Shown: positions 54,707-64,000, numbered from the stretch's first letter. The stretch: DNA of 64,000 nt from Clostridia bacterium (GCA_017625095.1 JAGALQ010000044.1:94379-158378), one strand, 5' to 3'. Made by a program: numbers and translations. The notes: generated from the sequence alone by a model not told the origin.

Positions 54707-57325
54707 ATGGCTGAGTTATCACCGATGATGAGGCAATACCTCGAAATCAAAAAGAATTATCCCGACACAATTCTTATGTTCCGTCTGGGTGATTTTTACG
54801 AGATGTTTTTTGAGGATGCCAAAACTGTTTCAAGAGAGCTGGAGTTAGTTCTTACAGGACGTGACTGCGGCCTTGAGGAGCGTGCACCGATGTGCGGTGT
54901 GCCCTTCCACAGTGTTGACAGTTATCTTGCACGTCTTATTGCAAAAGGCTATAAGGTCGCCATCTGCGAGCAGATGGAAGACCCTGCAACGGCAAAGGGC
55001 ATTGTCAGACGAGATGTTGTCCGTATTGTCACACCCGGCACGGTTATCGAGAGCAATATGCTCGACGAAACAAAGAACAACTTCCTCTGCAGCATATTCT
55101 GCCGTGACGGTGCGGCAGGTGTCTGCTTTGCCGATGTTTCAACCGGTGCGATGCATCTGACAGATATTGACGGCAAGATGCTTGAAAGCAGGATTATCAA
55201 CGAGCTTGCACGTTTTATGCCCAGCGAAATCATCCTCAACCGTGAAGCATCCGCACTCAAGGCGGTCAGAGCTTTTATAACCGATAAATGCTCCGCTCTG
55301 ACAGAAACTTTCGATGAGGATTACTGCCTTCTCAATGAAGCAAGTGCCGCAATATGCTCACAGTTTTCGTGCAACACACCCGATGAAATTGCTCACGGTA
55401 TCAGTGCACAGGGCATAATGTGTGCAGGCATATCAATCAAATATCTCCGCGAGGTGCAGCGTACTGACCTTGCGAATATCCGCTCACTCGACTATTACAG
55501 CGAGAGCGGCTTTATGAAGCTTGACCTTGCGGCAAGACGCAGTCTTGAGCTTACCAGAACAATGCGCTCAAACGATAAGCGCGGCTCACTTCTCTGGACT
55601 CTTGACAAAACCTGTACTGCAATGGGTAAGCGCGAAATCAGGGAGTGGCTTGACAGGCCGCTCACAAACCCCGCAAAAATTATCGGCAGACACAATGCTG
55701 TCGATGAACTCACACAGGACGCTATGCTCTGCGGCAACATAGCCGCTTCACTTACGGGCATCAACGATATTGAGCGTCTTATCACCCGTATTTCCTACGG
55801 CACTGCAAATGCAAAGGAGCTTCGTGCCCTCAGTGCCGCAATCGACAGACTGCCCGATGTAAAGGCAAATCTTGAAAACTGCCGCTCAGCTCTGCTGGCG
55901 GAAGTCCGTTCGGGCATTGATACACTCGACGATGTTTCAACGCTTATCAATGCCGCAATTGTCGATGAGCCTCCCTTCACCGTGCGTGAGGGCGATATGA
56001 TCAGGGACGGCTTCAACACAGAGCTTGATGAGCTCCGTGCCATTGTCAATGACGGCAAGGGCTATCTTGCAGGCATTCAGCAGCGTGAGCAGGACAGAAC
56101 GGGTATCAAAAAGCTTAAAATCGGCTACAACCGCGTGTTCGGTTACTATATAGAGGTTTCAAACTCCTTCAAGGAGCTTGTGCCTGAGGACTATATCCGC
56201 AAGCAGACTCTTGCAAACTGCGAGCGCTACATAACACAGGAGCTCAAGGAGCTTGAGGCAAAGGTGCTTGGTGCTCAGGGCAGAATTGTTCAGCTTGAGT
56301 ATGAGATTTTTTCACAGGTGCGCAACAAGACTGCTGATCAGCTCGGCAGAATACAGCGCACTGCAAACGCCGTTGCAAGGCTTGATGTTCTTCGTTCGTT
56401 TGCAGCTTCTGCACTTGAAAACGGATATGTCAGACCTGAAATCACAGATTCATCAACCCTTAAAATTACGGACGGCAGACATCCCGTTGTCGAGAAGATG
56501 CTCGGCGGTATGCCGTTTGTGCCCAACGATACAATGCTTGACTGCGATGATAACCGCTGTGCTATCATCACAGGCCCCAATATGGCAGGTAAATCAACCT
56601 ATATGCGCCAGATTGCGATTATCGTAATTATGGCTCAGGCAGGCTCTTTCGTGCCTGCAAGAAGTGCCGTTATCCCGATTGTTGACAGCGTTTTCACCCG
56701 TGTAGGTGCATCCGATGATCTTTCGGGCGGCCAGTCAACCTTTATGGTTGAAATGAGCGAGGTTGCCTCAATCCTCAAAAATGCAACTTCAAAGAGCCTT
56801 ATCATCTTTGATGAAATAGGCAGAGGTACTTCCACTTATGACGGTATGAGTATTGCAAGAGCCGTACTTGAGTATGCCGCAGACAAGAAAAAACTCGGCG
56901 CAAAAACTCTGTTTGCAACGCACTATCACGAGCTCACCGAGCTTGAAAATACCGTAAGCGGTGTCAAAAACTATAACATCTCCGTCAAAAAACGCGGCGA
57001 TGATATCACTTTCCTGCGCCGTATTGTCAGAGGCTGTGCCGACGGCAGCTACGGTATTGATGTTGCCAAGCTTGCAGGTGTGCCCGACAGCGTTGTTAAG
57101 CGTGCCCGTCAGGTGCTCGGTCAGCTTGAATCGGACGAGCCCAGAGCAACGTCAGCTCCCAACTTCTTCAGCTCGGTTGACGATAACGATATGCAGATGT
57201 CATTTGCCTCAAATGCAGGCAGTGAAATCGTCGACGAGTTAAAGACTCTTGATATCAATACGCTCACACCCATTGAAGCGATGAGCGTGCTCTATAAATT
57301 TGTACAGAAAGCCAAAGAATCCTGA
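54707..57325 (+). CDS. mutS: DNA mismatch repair protein MutS
   Basis: MutS recognises mismatches and small loops. The 872-residue protein has the mismatch-reading Phe-x-Glu in GDFYEMF near residue 37, the connector, lever and clamp domains, and the ABC ATPase with Walker A GPNMAGKST, DLSGGQSTFMVEM signature and DEIGRGTSTYDG. The ATG at 54707 follows GGAGG by 7-8 nt; an in-frame GTG at 54701 is too close to that site. mutL follows 19 bp after the stop. Confidence 0.98.
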   Translation: MAELSPMMRQYLEIKKNYPDTILMFRLGDFYEMFFEDAKTVSRELELVLTGRDCGLEERAPMCGVPFHSVDSYLARLIAKGYKVAICEQMEDPATAKGIVRRDVVRIVTPGTVIESNMLDETKNNFLCSIFCRDGAAGVCFADVSTGAMHLTDIDGKMLESRIINELARFMPSEIILNREASALKAVRAFITDKCSALTETFDEDYCLLNEASAAICSQFSCNTPDEIAHGISAQGIMCAGISIKYLREVQRTDLANIRSLDYYSESGFMKLDLAARRSLELTRTMRSNDKRGSLLWTLDKTCTAMGKREIREWLDRPLTNPAKIIGRHNAVDELTQDAMLCGNIAASLTGINDIERLITRISYGTANAKELRALSAAIDRLPDVKANLENCRSALLAEVRSGIDTLDDVSTLINAAIVDEPPFTVREGDMIRDGFNTELDELRAIVNDGKGYLAGIQQREQDRTGIKKLKIGYNRVFGYYIEVSNSFKELVPEDYIRKQTLANCERYITQELKELEAKVLGAQGRIVQLEYEIFSQVRNKTADQLGRIQRTANAVARLDVLRSFAASALENGYVRPEITDSSTLKITDGRHPVVEKMLGGMPFVPNDTMLDCDDNRCAIITGPNMAGKSTYMRQIAIIVIMAQAGSFVPARSAVIPIVDSVFTRVGASDDLSGGQSTFMVEMSEVASILKNATSKSLIIFDEIGRGTSTYDGMSIARAVLEYAADKKKLGAKTLFATHYHELTELENTVSGVKNYNISVKKRGDDITFLRRIVRGCADGSYGIDVAKLAGVPDSVVKRARQVLGQLESDEPRATSAPNFFSSVDDNDMQMSFASNAGSEIVDELKTLDINTLTPIEAMSVLYKFVQKAKES

Positions 57326-57344
57326 ATGAAAAGCGGTGAAATCA

Positions 57345-59267
57345 ATGCCTAAAATCAATGTGTTGCCAAGAGAAATATATGAGCTTATTGCGGCAGGCGA
57401 GGTTGTCGAAAGACCTTCTTCTGCTGTCAAAGAGCTGCTTGAAAACTCTGTTGATGCAGGCGCTGATTCCATCACACTTGAAATTCAGGCAGGCGGAATA
57501 AAATATATCCGCATCACCGATAACGGTTGCGGTATTGCGCGTGATGATGTGGAGAATGCGTTCACAGGTCACGCAACAAGCAAAATTTCCGTTTCCGATG
57601 ACCTTGACTGTGTTGCAACCCTCGGTTTCCGAGGTGAAGCGCTTGCTTCAATTGCAGCTGTCAGCCGTGTTGAGATGTTCACTCGCACGGCAGAGGAGGA
57701 GACCGGTACTCACGCCGTTGTCGAGGGCGGCAGGTTTATCAGTATGGATGATGCAGGCTGTCCCGTCGGTACAACAATCGTTGTGCGTGATATTTTCTAC
57801 AATGTGCCTGCAAGAATGAAATTCCTTAAAAAAGATGTTACCGAGGCAAATTCCGTCGCAGCTGTTGCGGACAGACTTGCTGTTTCTCATCCGCATATTG
57901 CCGTACGCTTTATCCGTGACGGTAAGCAGACACTCTGCTCTTCGGGTGACGGTAAACTTATCAGCGCCGTATATGCCGTTTACGGCAAGGAGTTTGCCGA
58001 CAGTCTGATTCCCGTCAGCGGCTCAAACTCAACCGTAAAGGTTGACGGTTATATCTCAAAGCCGCTTGCCGCAAGGGCAAACCGCAATATGCAACTTTTT
58101 TATGTCAACGGCAGAATGGTACGCACAAAGACAGCCTGCGCCGCACTTGAGGAGGCTTTCAAAGGCTCGATAATGGTCGGCAAATTCCCGTCCTGCGTGC
58201 TCAATCTTACAATGCCTTTCAATTTCGTTGATGTCAACGTTCATCCTGCTAAAACAGAGGTGCGCTTCGCCAACGAAAAAGAGGTTTTCTCCGCCGTTTA
58301 TTACGCAGTTAAAACAGCACTTGAGCAGGGTGATAAGGCTCCCTCTCAGGATGTTTCAAAAATAATAAACCAGCGTGTGCAAAAACAGTATTTTGCTGCT
58401 GTTGAACCTGCAAAGCAGATTCGTTTTCAGCAGCCTGCTACTGTGCCCGAACCGGTGGCTGCCCCGGTTGTCAGACAACCTGAAGTCAGACCTGAACCTG
58501 CCGTTTATACCAAAGCGGTTGAATCGTTTTCTCAGCCGTTGCATGTTGAATCTTCAAGTGAAAAATACACCGCAGTACAGGAATCCGAACCTGATCTGAT
58601 AAGCGGTTTCTCTGCTCCCGTAAAGATTCAGCAGCCTGAAGCTGCGGCTCGACCTGAGCCTGCCGCTGAAGAAAAGATAATTCTTACAGAAGAAGAAACA
58701 CCGCAGGTGAGAGCAATAGGTGAAGTTTTCTCAACCTACATTCTTGTCGAATACGGCAACGAAATGATTCTTATCGACAAGCACGCCGCGCACGAGCGGA
58801 TTATTTATGAGCAGCTCAAGGCACAGAATAAAAAAATCGCCTCACAGATGCTTATCAGCCCGATTGCCGTGCACCTGAGCCGTGAGGAATATGCCGCCGT
58901 TATTGCAAACACAGATCTTCTTGCCGATTCGGGTTTCACGGTTGAAGATTTCGGCGACGGCACGGTGATTGTCAGCGAATATCCCGTTATCCTTGAGGGT
59001 GCGGATATTTCTGCTCAGCTTACCGAAATTGCAGGCTATCTTGCCGCAAACAGCCGTGAGGTCACGACCGAAAAGCTTGATTGGATTTTCCATTCTGCCG
59101 CATGCCGTGCCGCGGTAAAAGCAGGCGATACGACAACTCTTTACGAGATGCAGCAGTTTGCCGAAAAAGTTCTTTCCATGCCGGATATCCGCTACTGCCC
59201 ACACGGCAGACCTGTTATCGCAAAGCTTACGCGCCGTGAGCTTGAGCGGCTTTTCGGCAGAGTGTGA
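57345..59267 (+). CDS. mutL: DNA mismatch repair endonuclease MutL
   Basis: MutL links mismatch recognition to strand removal. The 640-residue protein has the GHKL ATPase (ELLENSVDAGADS, ITDNGCGI, GFRGEALASI), a Pro/Glu/Gln-rich linker (about 350-450), and the C-terminal dimer domain. The latter contains DKHAAHERIIYE, which fits the endonuclease DQHA(x)2E(x)4E motif with Lys for Gln, plus CPHGRP, so strand nicking is likely. The ATG at 57345 follows AGCGGTGA. Confidence 0.97.
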   Translation: MPKINVLPREIYELIAAGEVVERPSSAVKELLENSVDAGADSITLEIQAGGIKYIRITDNGCGIARDDVENAFTGHATSKISVSDDLDCVATLGFRGEALASIAAVSRVEMFTRTAEEETGTHAVVEGGRFISMDDAGCPVGTTIVVRDIFYNVPARMKFLKKDVTEANSVAAVADRLAVSHPHIAVRFIRDGKQTLCSSGDGKLISAVYAVYGKEFADSLIPVSGSNSTVKVDGYISKPLAARANRNMQLFYVNGRMVRTKTACAALEEAFKGSIMVGKFPSCVLNLTMPFNFVDVNVHPAKTEVRFANEKEVFSAVYYAVKTALEQGDKAPSQDVSKIINQRVQKQYFAAVEPAKQIRFQQPATVPEPVAAPVVRQPEVRPEPAVYTKAVESFSQPLHVESSSEKYTAVQESEPDLISGFSAPVKIQQPEAAARPEPAAEEKIILTEEETPQVRAIGEVFSTYILVEYGNEMILIDKHAAHERIIYEQLKAQNKKIASQMLISPIAVHLSREEYAAVIANTDLLADSGFTVEDFGDGTVIVSEYPVILEGADISAQLTEIAGYLAANSREVTTEKLDWIFHSAACRAAVKAGDTTTLYEMQQFAEKVLSMPDIRYCPHGRPVIAKLTRRELERLFGRV

Positions 59268-59278
59268 GGGCGTAGACT

Positions 59279-60265
59279 ATGAATAAAAAAATTCCGCTTA
59301 TCGTTGTTGCGGGTCCGACCGCGTCGGGCAAAACTTCGCTGGGTGTTGAGCTTGCAAAAAGGCTCAAAGGCGAGGTTGTTTCCGCAGATTCGATGCAGAT
59401 ATATAAAGGCATGGATATCGCATCCGCAATGCCTACCGAAGAAGAGATGCAGGGTGTGCCGCACCATATGCTGTCTTTTCTGTCGCAGGGTGAGCGTTAC
59501 AGTGTTGCCGCTTACTGTGAGCAGGCAAACAGATGCATTTCCGATATTGTTTCAAGGGGCAGACAGCCCATAATTGTAGGCGGTACGGGGCTTTATATCT
59601 CTTCACTCGTCGATAATATTGAATTCACGCAGGAGGCAACCGACCTTGAGCTGCGTGAAAAACTTAATAAAAGGCTTGAGACCGAGGGTGCTGCAGCTTT
59701 GCTTGAAGAGCTTCGCGTTGTTGACCCCGAAAGCGCCGCAAGGCTTCATGAAAACGACACCAAACGTATTCTGCGTGCGCTCGAGCTTTATTATCAGACA
59801 GGTGTCACGATAACCGAGCAGACAAGACTTTCGCGTCTCAACGGTTCTCCTTATAATCCTCTTATAATCGGTCTTAATGCTCACGAGCGTGAGTATCTTT
59901 ATGAGCGGATTAACAGACGCGTAAGCATAATGGCGGAGAACGGACTTGTAGATGAAGCAAGGCGCTGCCTTGATGAAAACAAGGCGACAGCCGCACAGGC
60001 GATAGGCCATAAGGAACTTATGCCTTATTTCAGAGGTGAGATGACCCTGTATGAAGCACTGGATAATCTGCGTATGCAGACCAGACGTTATGCAAAGCGC
60101 CAACTCACGTGGCTTCGCAGAGATGATCGTGTAAACTGGATATTTATCGATGAGTATGCCGATTTCGGCTCACTTGCCGATTATGCACACAGCTTGTGTG
60201 AAAAATTTCTGGAAGAAGGAGGACAAATGAATTGCCACCCAAAAAAGGTAAAAGAATTAATCTGA
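59279..60265 (+). CDS. miaA: tRNA dimethylallyltransferase MiaA
   Basis: MiaA attaches a dimethylallyl group to A37 of tRNAs reading UNN codons, producing the substrate for MiaB. The 328-residue protein has the P-loop GPTASGKTS, the substrate Asp in SADSMQIYKGMDI, GGTGLYISSL, and RRYAKRQLTWLR. It begins 11 bp after mutL. Its last 34 bases overlap the next gene, which starts at an out-of-frame TTG. Confidence 0.97.
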   Translation: MNKKIPLIVVAGPTASGKTSLGVELAKRLKGEVVSADSMQIYKGMDIASAMPTEEEMQGVPHHMLSFLSQGERYSVAAYCEQANRCISDIVSRGRQPIIVGGTGLYISSLVDNIEFTQEATDLELREKLNKRLETEGAAALLEELRVVDPESAARLHENDTKRILRALELYYQTGVTITEQTRLSRLNGSPYNPLIIGLNAHEREYLYERINRRVSIMAENGLVDEARRCLDENKATAAQAIGHKELMPYFRGEMTLYEALDNLRMQTRRYAKRQLTWLRRDDRVNWIFIDEYADFGSLADYAHSLCEKFLEEGGQMNCHPKKVKELI

Positions 60266-61575
60266 ACATCGATGCGGTAGTAAAAGCGAGAGGCTTTTAT
60301 GCAGATAACAAAACGCTTGTGTGGCGTGTTGCAACAATTCTTGTTGCGCTGTTTTTCATATTCTACATTGCTTTTCAGTTTTATATCACCGGTATTGATA
60401 AAGTGAAAACGGTTACCGTAACAGAGCAGACCGTTAATAACAGCATTTTTACTCAGGGATTTTTTATCCGTGAAGAACAGTATATCGAAAATTCCGCTAC
60501 AGGCACTGTTGTTCCCGTTGCCGAAGACGGCAGAAAAGTTTCAAACGGAAATACCGTTGCCATTGCTTTCGGCAGTGATGACGATGCAGCAACGTATACA
60601 CGATTGAAAAATCTTCGTTCAGAGCTTGTAAGTTACGGAAAGCTGCGTGCCGTTTCGCCCTCATCCGCCATTGATACCAAAACAATGGATTCCCAGATTA
60701 GCGCATCTATTTCCGAACTGATGGACGGTGTGCTTGCGGGTGAACTTGATACCCTGAATGACAGCTTTACACATATCCGCGACAACATTATCAAAAAACA
60801 GCTTCTTCTTGGCAAAGAGGTAAAGTTTGATGAAATAATCACCGGATTGCAAAAAGAAATTACAAGACTTGAAAATGAAAAGATTTCATACAGTGAGATT
60901 GTTGCTGACGGTTCAGGATACTATATCAACAATGTTGATGGATATGAAGATATCTATGATTACTCTCACGTGAAGGATATTACAGCAGAGAATGCAATCA
61001 AACTTCTCAGTTGTGACCCTAAACCTGTTCCCGGAAATATTATGGGCAAGCTCGTTACCGGCTTTAAATGGTATATTATATGTGCTCTTGATATAGAGCA
61101 GATATCCAACCTTACCGTTGGCAGAAACATAACGGTTGATTTCCCTTATGCGGCAACGAATATGCTTGGCGCAAAGGTTGCTGCCGTTAACGTTTCCGGT
61201 GCTGAAAAAGCCGCTGTTGTGCTGGAATGTACGGTTATGGACGAAGAACTTGCAAATATGCGTCTTGAAGATATTGAACTGATTTTCGATACGGTCAAGG
61301 GCTTTAAAATTCCCAGTGAAGCAGTTCGTGAAGAGGACGGTGTCAAGGGTGTGTATATTCTTCGTTCTTCTCTTGTATCGTTTAAAAAGATCAATATAGT
61401 CTGGGCTGATGAAGAATACGTCCTCAGTGCAGATCCCGTACAGCCGGATACATCAAAGATGACTGATGCGGAAAAGGAAGCGGCTCTTGCGGCACTTTCT
61501 AAAAATCAGATAAGGCAGTACGATCAAATAATAGTGAAGGGAAAGAATTTGTATGACGGAAAAACAATTGCTTGA
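60232..61575 (+). CDS. HlyD-like membrane adaptor protein
   Basis: A 447-residue protein with one N-terminal transmembrane segment (about residues 31-53) and an extracytoplasmic region with HlyD/RND-adaptor-like features: a TQGFFIREEQYI hairpin, a coiled-coil stretch around residues 120-220, and beta-barrel-like strands. The start is TTG at 60232, 9 nt after GGAGGA, overlapping miaA by 34 bp. It comes before yggS-sepF-divIVA, so a cell-envelope or division-linked function is possible. Exact function unknown. Confidence 0.68.
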   Translation: MPPKKGKRINLNIDAVVKARGFYADNKTLVWRVATILVALFFIFYIAFQFYITGIDKVKTVTVTEQTVNNSIFTQGFFIREEQYIENSATGTVVPVAEDGRKVSNGNTVAIAFGSDDDAATYTRLKNLRSELVSYGKLRAVSPSSAIDTKTMDSQISASISELMDGVLAGELDTLNDSFTHIRDNIIKKQLLLGKEVKFDEIITGLQKEITRLENEKISYSEIVADGSGYYINNVDGYEDIYDYSHVKDITAENAIKLLSCDPKPVPGNIMGKLVTGFKWYIICALDIEQISNLTVGRNITVDFPYAATNMLGAKVAAVNVSGAEKAAVVLECTVMDEELANMRLEDIELIFDTVKGFKIPSEAVREEDGVKGVYILRSSLVSFKKINIVWADEEYVLSADPVQPDTSKMTDAEKEAALAALSKNQIRQYDQIIVKGKNLYDGKTIA

Positions 61576-62275
61576 TGCTCAGCGTTTTTCTGATATCGAG
61601 CATAATCTCAGCGTTATACGTGAGCGCGTTGCCCAAGCGGCTGTCAAAAGCGGCAGAAAGCCCGAAGATGTCACGCTGATGGCTGTCACCAAAACAGTTG
61701 CTCCCGAATATATCAATCACGCAATACGTTGCGGCGTTGATCTTATCGGAGAAAACAAGGTTCAGGAATACCTCGGTAAAAAACCTGATTTGTTGCCGTG
61801 TGAAGCTCACCTTATCGGTCATCTGCAGACAAATAAAGTCAGACAGATAGTCGGAGAAGTCAGCATGATACAGTCTGTTGACAGTGTGCGCCTTGCCAAC
61901 GAAATCGCAAAACGCTCTCTGGCGGCAGGTATAACAACCGATATACTGGCGGAAATCAACGTCGGCGGTGAAGATTCAAAAAGCGGAATTGAGTGGGAAA
62001 AAGCTGAAGAAACCCTCGCTCAGCTTGCTGAAATTGAAGGCATTAAGCTATGCGGTCTTATGGCAATACCGCCTGTTTGCGAAAATAGTGAAGATGCGCG
62101 TGCCTTTTTTTTAAAAATGAACCGTTTGTTTGTTGACATTCGCGATAAAAAATTAGATAATACAGATATACGTGTACTGTCGATGGGTATGTCATCGGAT
62201 TATTACGAAGCTATACTCGAAGGTTCCACGCTTGTACGTGTCGGTTCGTCCGTTTTCGGCAAGCGTATTTACTGA
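61553..62275 (+). CDS. yggS: YggS-family PLP homeostasis protein
   Basis: A 240-residue alanine-racemase-fold protein that binds pyridoxal 5'-phosphate without clear catalysis and helps B6 balance. The PLP Lys is in MAVTKTV, followed by GENKVQEYL, HLIGHLQTNKV and LSMGMSSDYYEAI. It overlaps the upstream gene by 23 bp. Firmicutes often place it beside sepF and divIVA, as here. Confidence 0.95.
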   Translation: MTEKQLLDAQRFSDIEHNLSVIRERVAQAAVKSGRKPEDVTLMAVTKTVAPEYINHAIRCGVDLIGENKVQEYLGKKPDLLPCEAHLIGHLQTNKVRQIVGEVSMIQSVDSVRLANEIAKRSLAAGITTDILAEINVGGEDSKSGIEWEKAEETLAQLAEIEGIKLCGLMAIPPVCENSEDARAFFLKMNRLFVDIRDKKLDNTDIRVLSMGMSSDYYEAILEGSTLVRVGSSVFGKRIY

Positions 62276-62301
62276 TAAATTTATATTTGGAGGATTTTGT
62301 T

Positions 62302-62910
62302 ATGAATATCAAGGATTCTGTAGGCAAGTATCTCAGTTACAGCGAAGGCGACTATTACGACGACGCTGACAGCATGGATTATGATTACGATGAAGAACAG
62401 GACGAACAGTATGAAGAGGCTGCTCCCGAAAAGCCTGCACGTGCATCCAAAAAGAACTTTTTTGATTCTATTCTTTCACGTGCTACCAAAGGTTCATCAA
62501 AGCGTCAGCGAGAGGTCGAATATGACGATGACGATTATGGATACGGCTACGATGACGATGGCTACTATGAGCAGCCTGCACAGAAAAGTTCAGACAACGT
62601 GGTTGATTTCAGTTCCAAATCAAGAAACGGCAATGCAAAGGTGATTCTCGCAAAGCCCTCAATGTTTGATATCGAAACAGCAAGAGACATTGCACGACAT
62701 ATCAATCAGCAGCGTCTTGTTCTCCTTAATATGGAGCAGGTCGGTGACAGTGATGTTCGCAGAATGATAGACTTCCTCAGCGGTGTTGTGTTTGCAAATA
62801 ACGGAAAAATCAGCTGCATCTCCAATAAGACATTTGTTATGCTTCCGCATAATTACGATTTTTCCGGTGACATACTCGAAAATATCAAAAACGGCTATTA
62901 CAGTATCTAA
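62302..62910 (+). CDS. sepF: Cell division protein SepF
   Basis: SepF anchors and aligns FtsZ at the division site. The 202-residue protein begins with an amphipathic-looking helix (MNIKDSVGKYLSY), an acidic Tyr/Asp-rich linker (about 25-90), and the conserved core KVILAKPSMFDIETARDIARHI and RRMIDFLSGVVFANNGKISCISNKTFVM. The ATG at 62302 follows GGAGG. divIVA follows 14 bp after the stop; yggT and ylmH, commonly between them, are absent. Confidence 0.95.
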   Translation: MNIKDSVGKYLSYSEGDYYDDADSMDYDYDEEQDEQYEEAAPEKPARASKKNFFDSILSRATKGSSKRQREVEYDDDDYGYGYDDDGYYEQPAQKSSDNVVDFSSKSRNGNAKVILAKPSMFDIETARDIARHINQQRLVLLNMEQVGDSDVRRMIDFLSGVVFANNGKISCISNKTFVMLPHNYDFSGDILENIKNGYYSI

Positions 62911-62924
62911 GGAGGAAATAAAAA

Positions 62925-64000
62925 ATGACACCTGCAGAAATCAGAGCTCACAATTTTCCCTCAGGAGGCAGAGGTACATACCGCTCAATAGATGTTGACG
63001 AATTTATCGGAGAAATAGCCACAGCTTTAGAGGGTATAAATCAGGAAAAGAACGATTATATCAAACGCATCAATGCTCTTACCGAACAAGTGGAAACATA
63101 CCGTAAAGAAGAGAATAACATCAGCGCAGCTCTTCTTACAGCTCAGAAGATGTCAGCTACAATCACAGCTGAGGCTGAAACAGCAGCAAAGGCAGCTGTT
63201 GATTCCGCAACTGCTCAGGCTGATGAGATTCTCAGCGATGCCAAGGCAAAGTCTGAGGCGATGGTAAGCGAAGCTGACGCATATTCAAAAACTACGGTTG
63301 ATTCAGCAAACGCTCAGGCTGAAAAGACTCTTTCCGATGCCAATGCAGCTGCTTCCGAGCAGATTGCAAAGGCTGATGCCGCTGCAAGAGACAGAATGCT
63401 CAAAGCTGACAGTTATTATAACGAAAAGATTGCCGCTGCAGAAAGAAAAGCAGCAGAGCTTATTTCTGCAACTGAGCAGCGTGTTGCTGCCGAAAAGGCA
63501 AAGGCTGCTGCCGAGCAGGCTGAGCAGCAGAAGCTTATTGATATGCTCAAAGTTGAAGCTAACGATTTCCGTTCAGCACTTCTTATGACTTATGCCGAGC
63601 ATATTGAGCTTATCAAAAAAATTCCCGAAATTGCAGCGGAGGAAGTTGCCGCTATGACCGCAGCAGCTCCGGTTGCAGAACCCGCAACCAAAGAGGTTGA
63701 AGACGAAGAAGAGTACGAAGAAGTCGAAGACGATGAAGAGTACGAAGAAATCGAAGACGATGAAGAGTACGAAGAAATCGAAGACGATGAAGAGTACGAA
63801 GAAGTCGAAGACGAAGAAGAGTACGAAGAAGTCGAAGACGAAGAAGAGTACGAAGAAATCGAAGACGACGAAGAGTACGAAGAAATCGAAGACGACGAAG
63901 AGTACGAAGAAATCGAAGACGACGAAGAGTACGAAGAAATCGAAGACGACGAAGAGTACGAAGAAATCGAAGACGATGAAGAGTACGAAGAAATCGAAGA
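62925..64000 (+). CDS. divIVA: DivIVA-domain protein with acidic tandem-repeat tail (3' truncated)
   Basis: About 358 residues are visible before the window ends. The N-terminus (MTPAEIRAHNFPSGGRGTYR) is the DivIVA membrane-curvature-binding segment, followed by DVDEFIGEIATALEGI and a long Ala/Glu/Lys coiled coil (about 40-230). From about residue 257 a 10-residue acidic unit EDDEEYEEIE repeats at least 11 times (63.70-64.00 kb) and runs off the edge. DivIVA recruits polar and septal proteins; such a tail is unusual. AGGAGG precedes the start. Confidence 0.93.
   Translation, partial: MTPAEIRAHNFPSGGRGTYRSIDVDEFIGEIATALEGINQEKNDYIKRINALTEQVETYRKEENNISAALLTAQKMSATITAEAETAAKAAVDSATAQADEILSDAKAKSEAMVSEADAYSKTTVDSANAQAEKTLSDANAAASEQIAKADAAARDRMLKADSYYNEKIAAAERKAAELISATEQRVAAEKAKAAAEQAEQQKLIDMLKVEANDFRSALLMTYAEHIELIKKIPEIAAEEVAAMTAAAPVAEPATKEVEDEEEYEEVEDDEEYEEIEDDEEYEEIEDDEEYEEVEDEEEYEEVEDEEEYEEIEDDEEYEEIEDDEEYEEIEDDEEYEEIEDDEEYEEIEDDEEYEEIE
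63702..64000 (+). repeat. 30-bp in-frame tandem repeat in divIVA
   Basis: At least 11 copies of a 30-bp unit built on GAAGAGTACGAAGAA, differing mainly at GAT/GAC, GAA/GAC and ATC/GTC positions. The right end is cut by the window. Confidence 0.95.

Noticed and set aside
63702-64000. CRISPR or VNTR outside genes
   Set aside because: The 30-bp units are contiguous without spacers and in frame with divIVA.

Overview
The window reads as chromosomal DNA from a low-to-mid GC, Gram-positive anaerobe of the Clostridia, most likely a gut Oscillospiraceae/Ruminococcaceae-type bacterium. The pointers are Firmicutes-style gene orders (lon-engB; miaB-ylbF-mutS-mutL-miaA; sepF-divIVA), a PdaA-like deacetylase that suggests sporulation ancestry, strong AGGAGG-type ribosome sites, TTGACA/TATAAT promoters with 17-18 bp spacers, a rubrerythrin, and the short palindromic repeats common in such genomes. 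Genus-level assignment is inference; no rRNA or tRNA gene was found.

Layout. 1-2.8 kb: truncated E2-like acyltransferase, glycosyltransferase, lipoprotein. 2.8-10.7 kb: DNA repair block (ligA, uvrB, uvrA) with a convergent pseudouridine synthase. 10.7-15.3 kb: two exported proteins (a GxGYxYP-type protein and a beta-propeller-like protein) and a divergent Gfo/Idh/MocA oxidoreductase. 15.3-18.6 kb: an AT-rich, repeat-dense accessory stretch with a GNAT acetyltransferase under a candidate LexA box and an HTH regulator bracketed by long direct repeats. 18.6-24.6 kb: lower glycolysis (pgk-tpiA-gpmI, minus strand) divergent from serine synthesis (serC-serA). 24.7-30 kb: Cthe_2159-like carbohydrate-binding lipoprotein, a second HTH regulator, and an IolB-like isomerase plus GH43-like enzyme divergent from another GH43-like enzyme. 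30.4-36.8 kb: lon-engB-lysA-GH36. 36.9-40.5 kb: methyltransferase, alpha/alpha-toroid protein, trmL, pyridoxamine kinase and a 57-residue gene. 40.5-44.2 kb: PdaA-like deacetylase, then a ThuA / CBM9-like / sugar-kinase-like operon. 44.6-48.4 kb: rubrerythrin, a DUF559 nuclease gene embedded in palindromic repeats, a peptidase E-like protein, mannose-6-phosphate isomerase and a PHP phosphoesterase. 48.6-52.4 kb: inositol catabolism (iolG-iolD-iolE). 52.6-60.3 kb: miaB-ylbF-mutS-mutL-miaA. 60.2-64 kb: division cluster (membrane adaptor, yggS, sepF, divIVA), with divIVA running off the edge inside an 11-unit acidic repeat.

How the genes work together: two genome-maintenance blocks (nucleotide excision repair plus ligase; mismatch repair plus tRNA modification), central carbon flow into serine, and several small glycan/polyol salvage modules (inositol, GH43, GH36, ThuA-CBM9-kinase).

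The most unusual signal is a family of two-hairpin palindromic repeats in two subtypes, present at least eight times in the window. Three copies surround a DUF559 (PD-(D/E)XK-like) nuclease gene, supplying its ribosome-binding site and encoding its C-terminal tail. This resembles the REP/RAYT arrangement but with a different enzyme class. A second unusual element is an array of mini-hairpins joined by AAATCATG / CATGATTT linkers at 15.36-15.59 kb.
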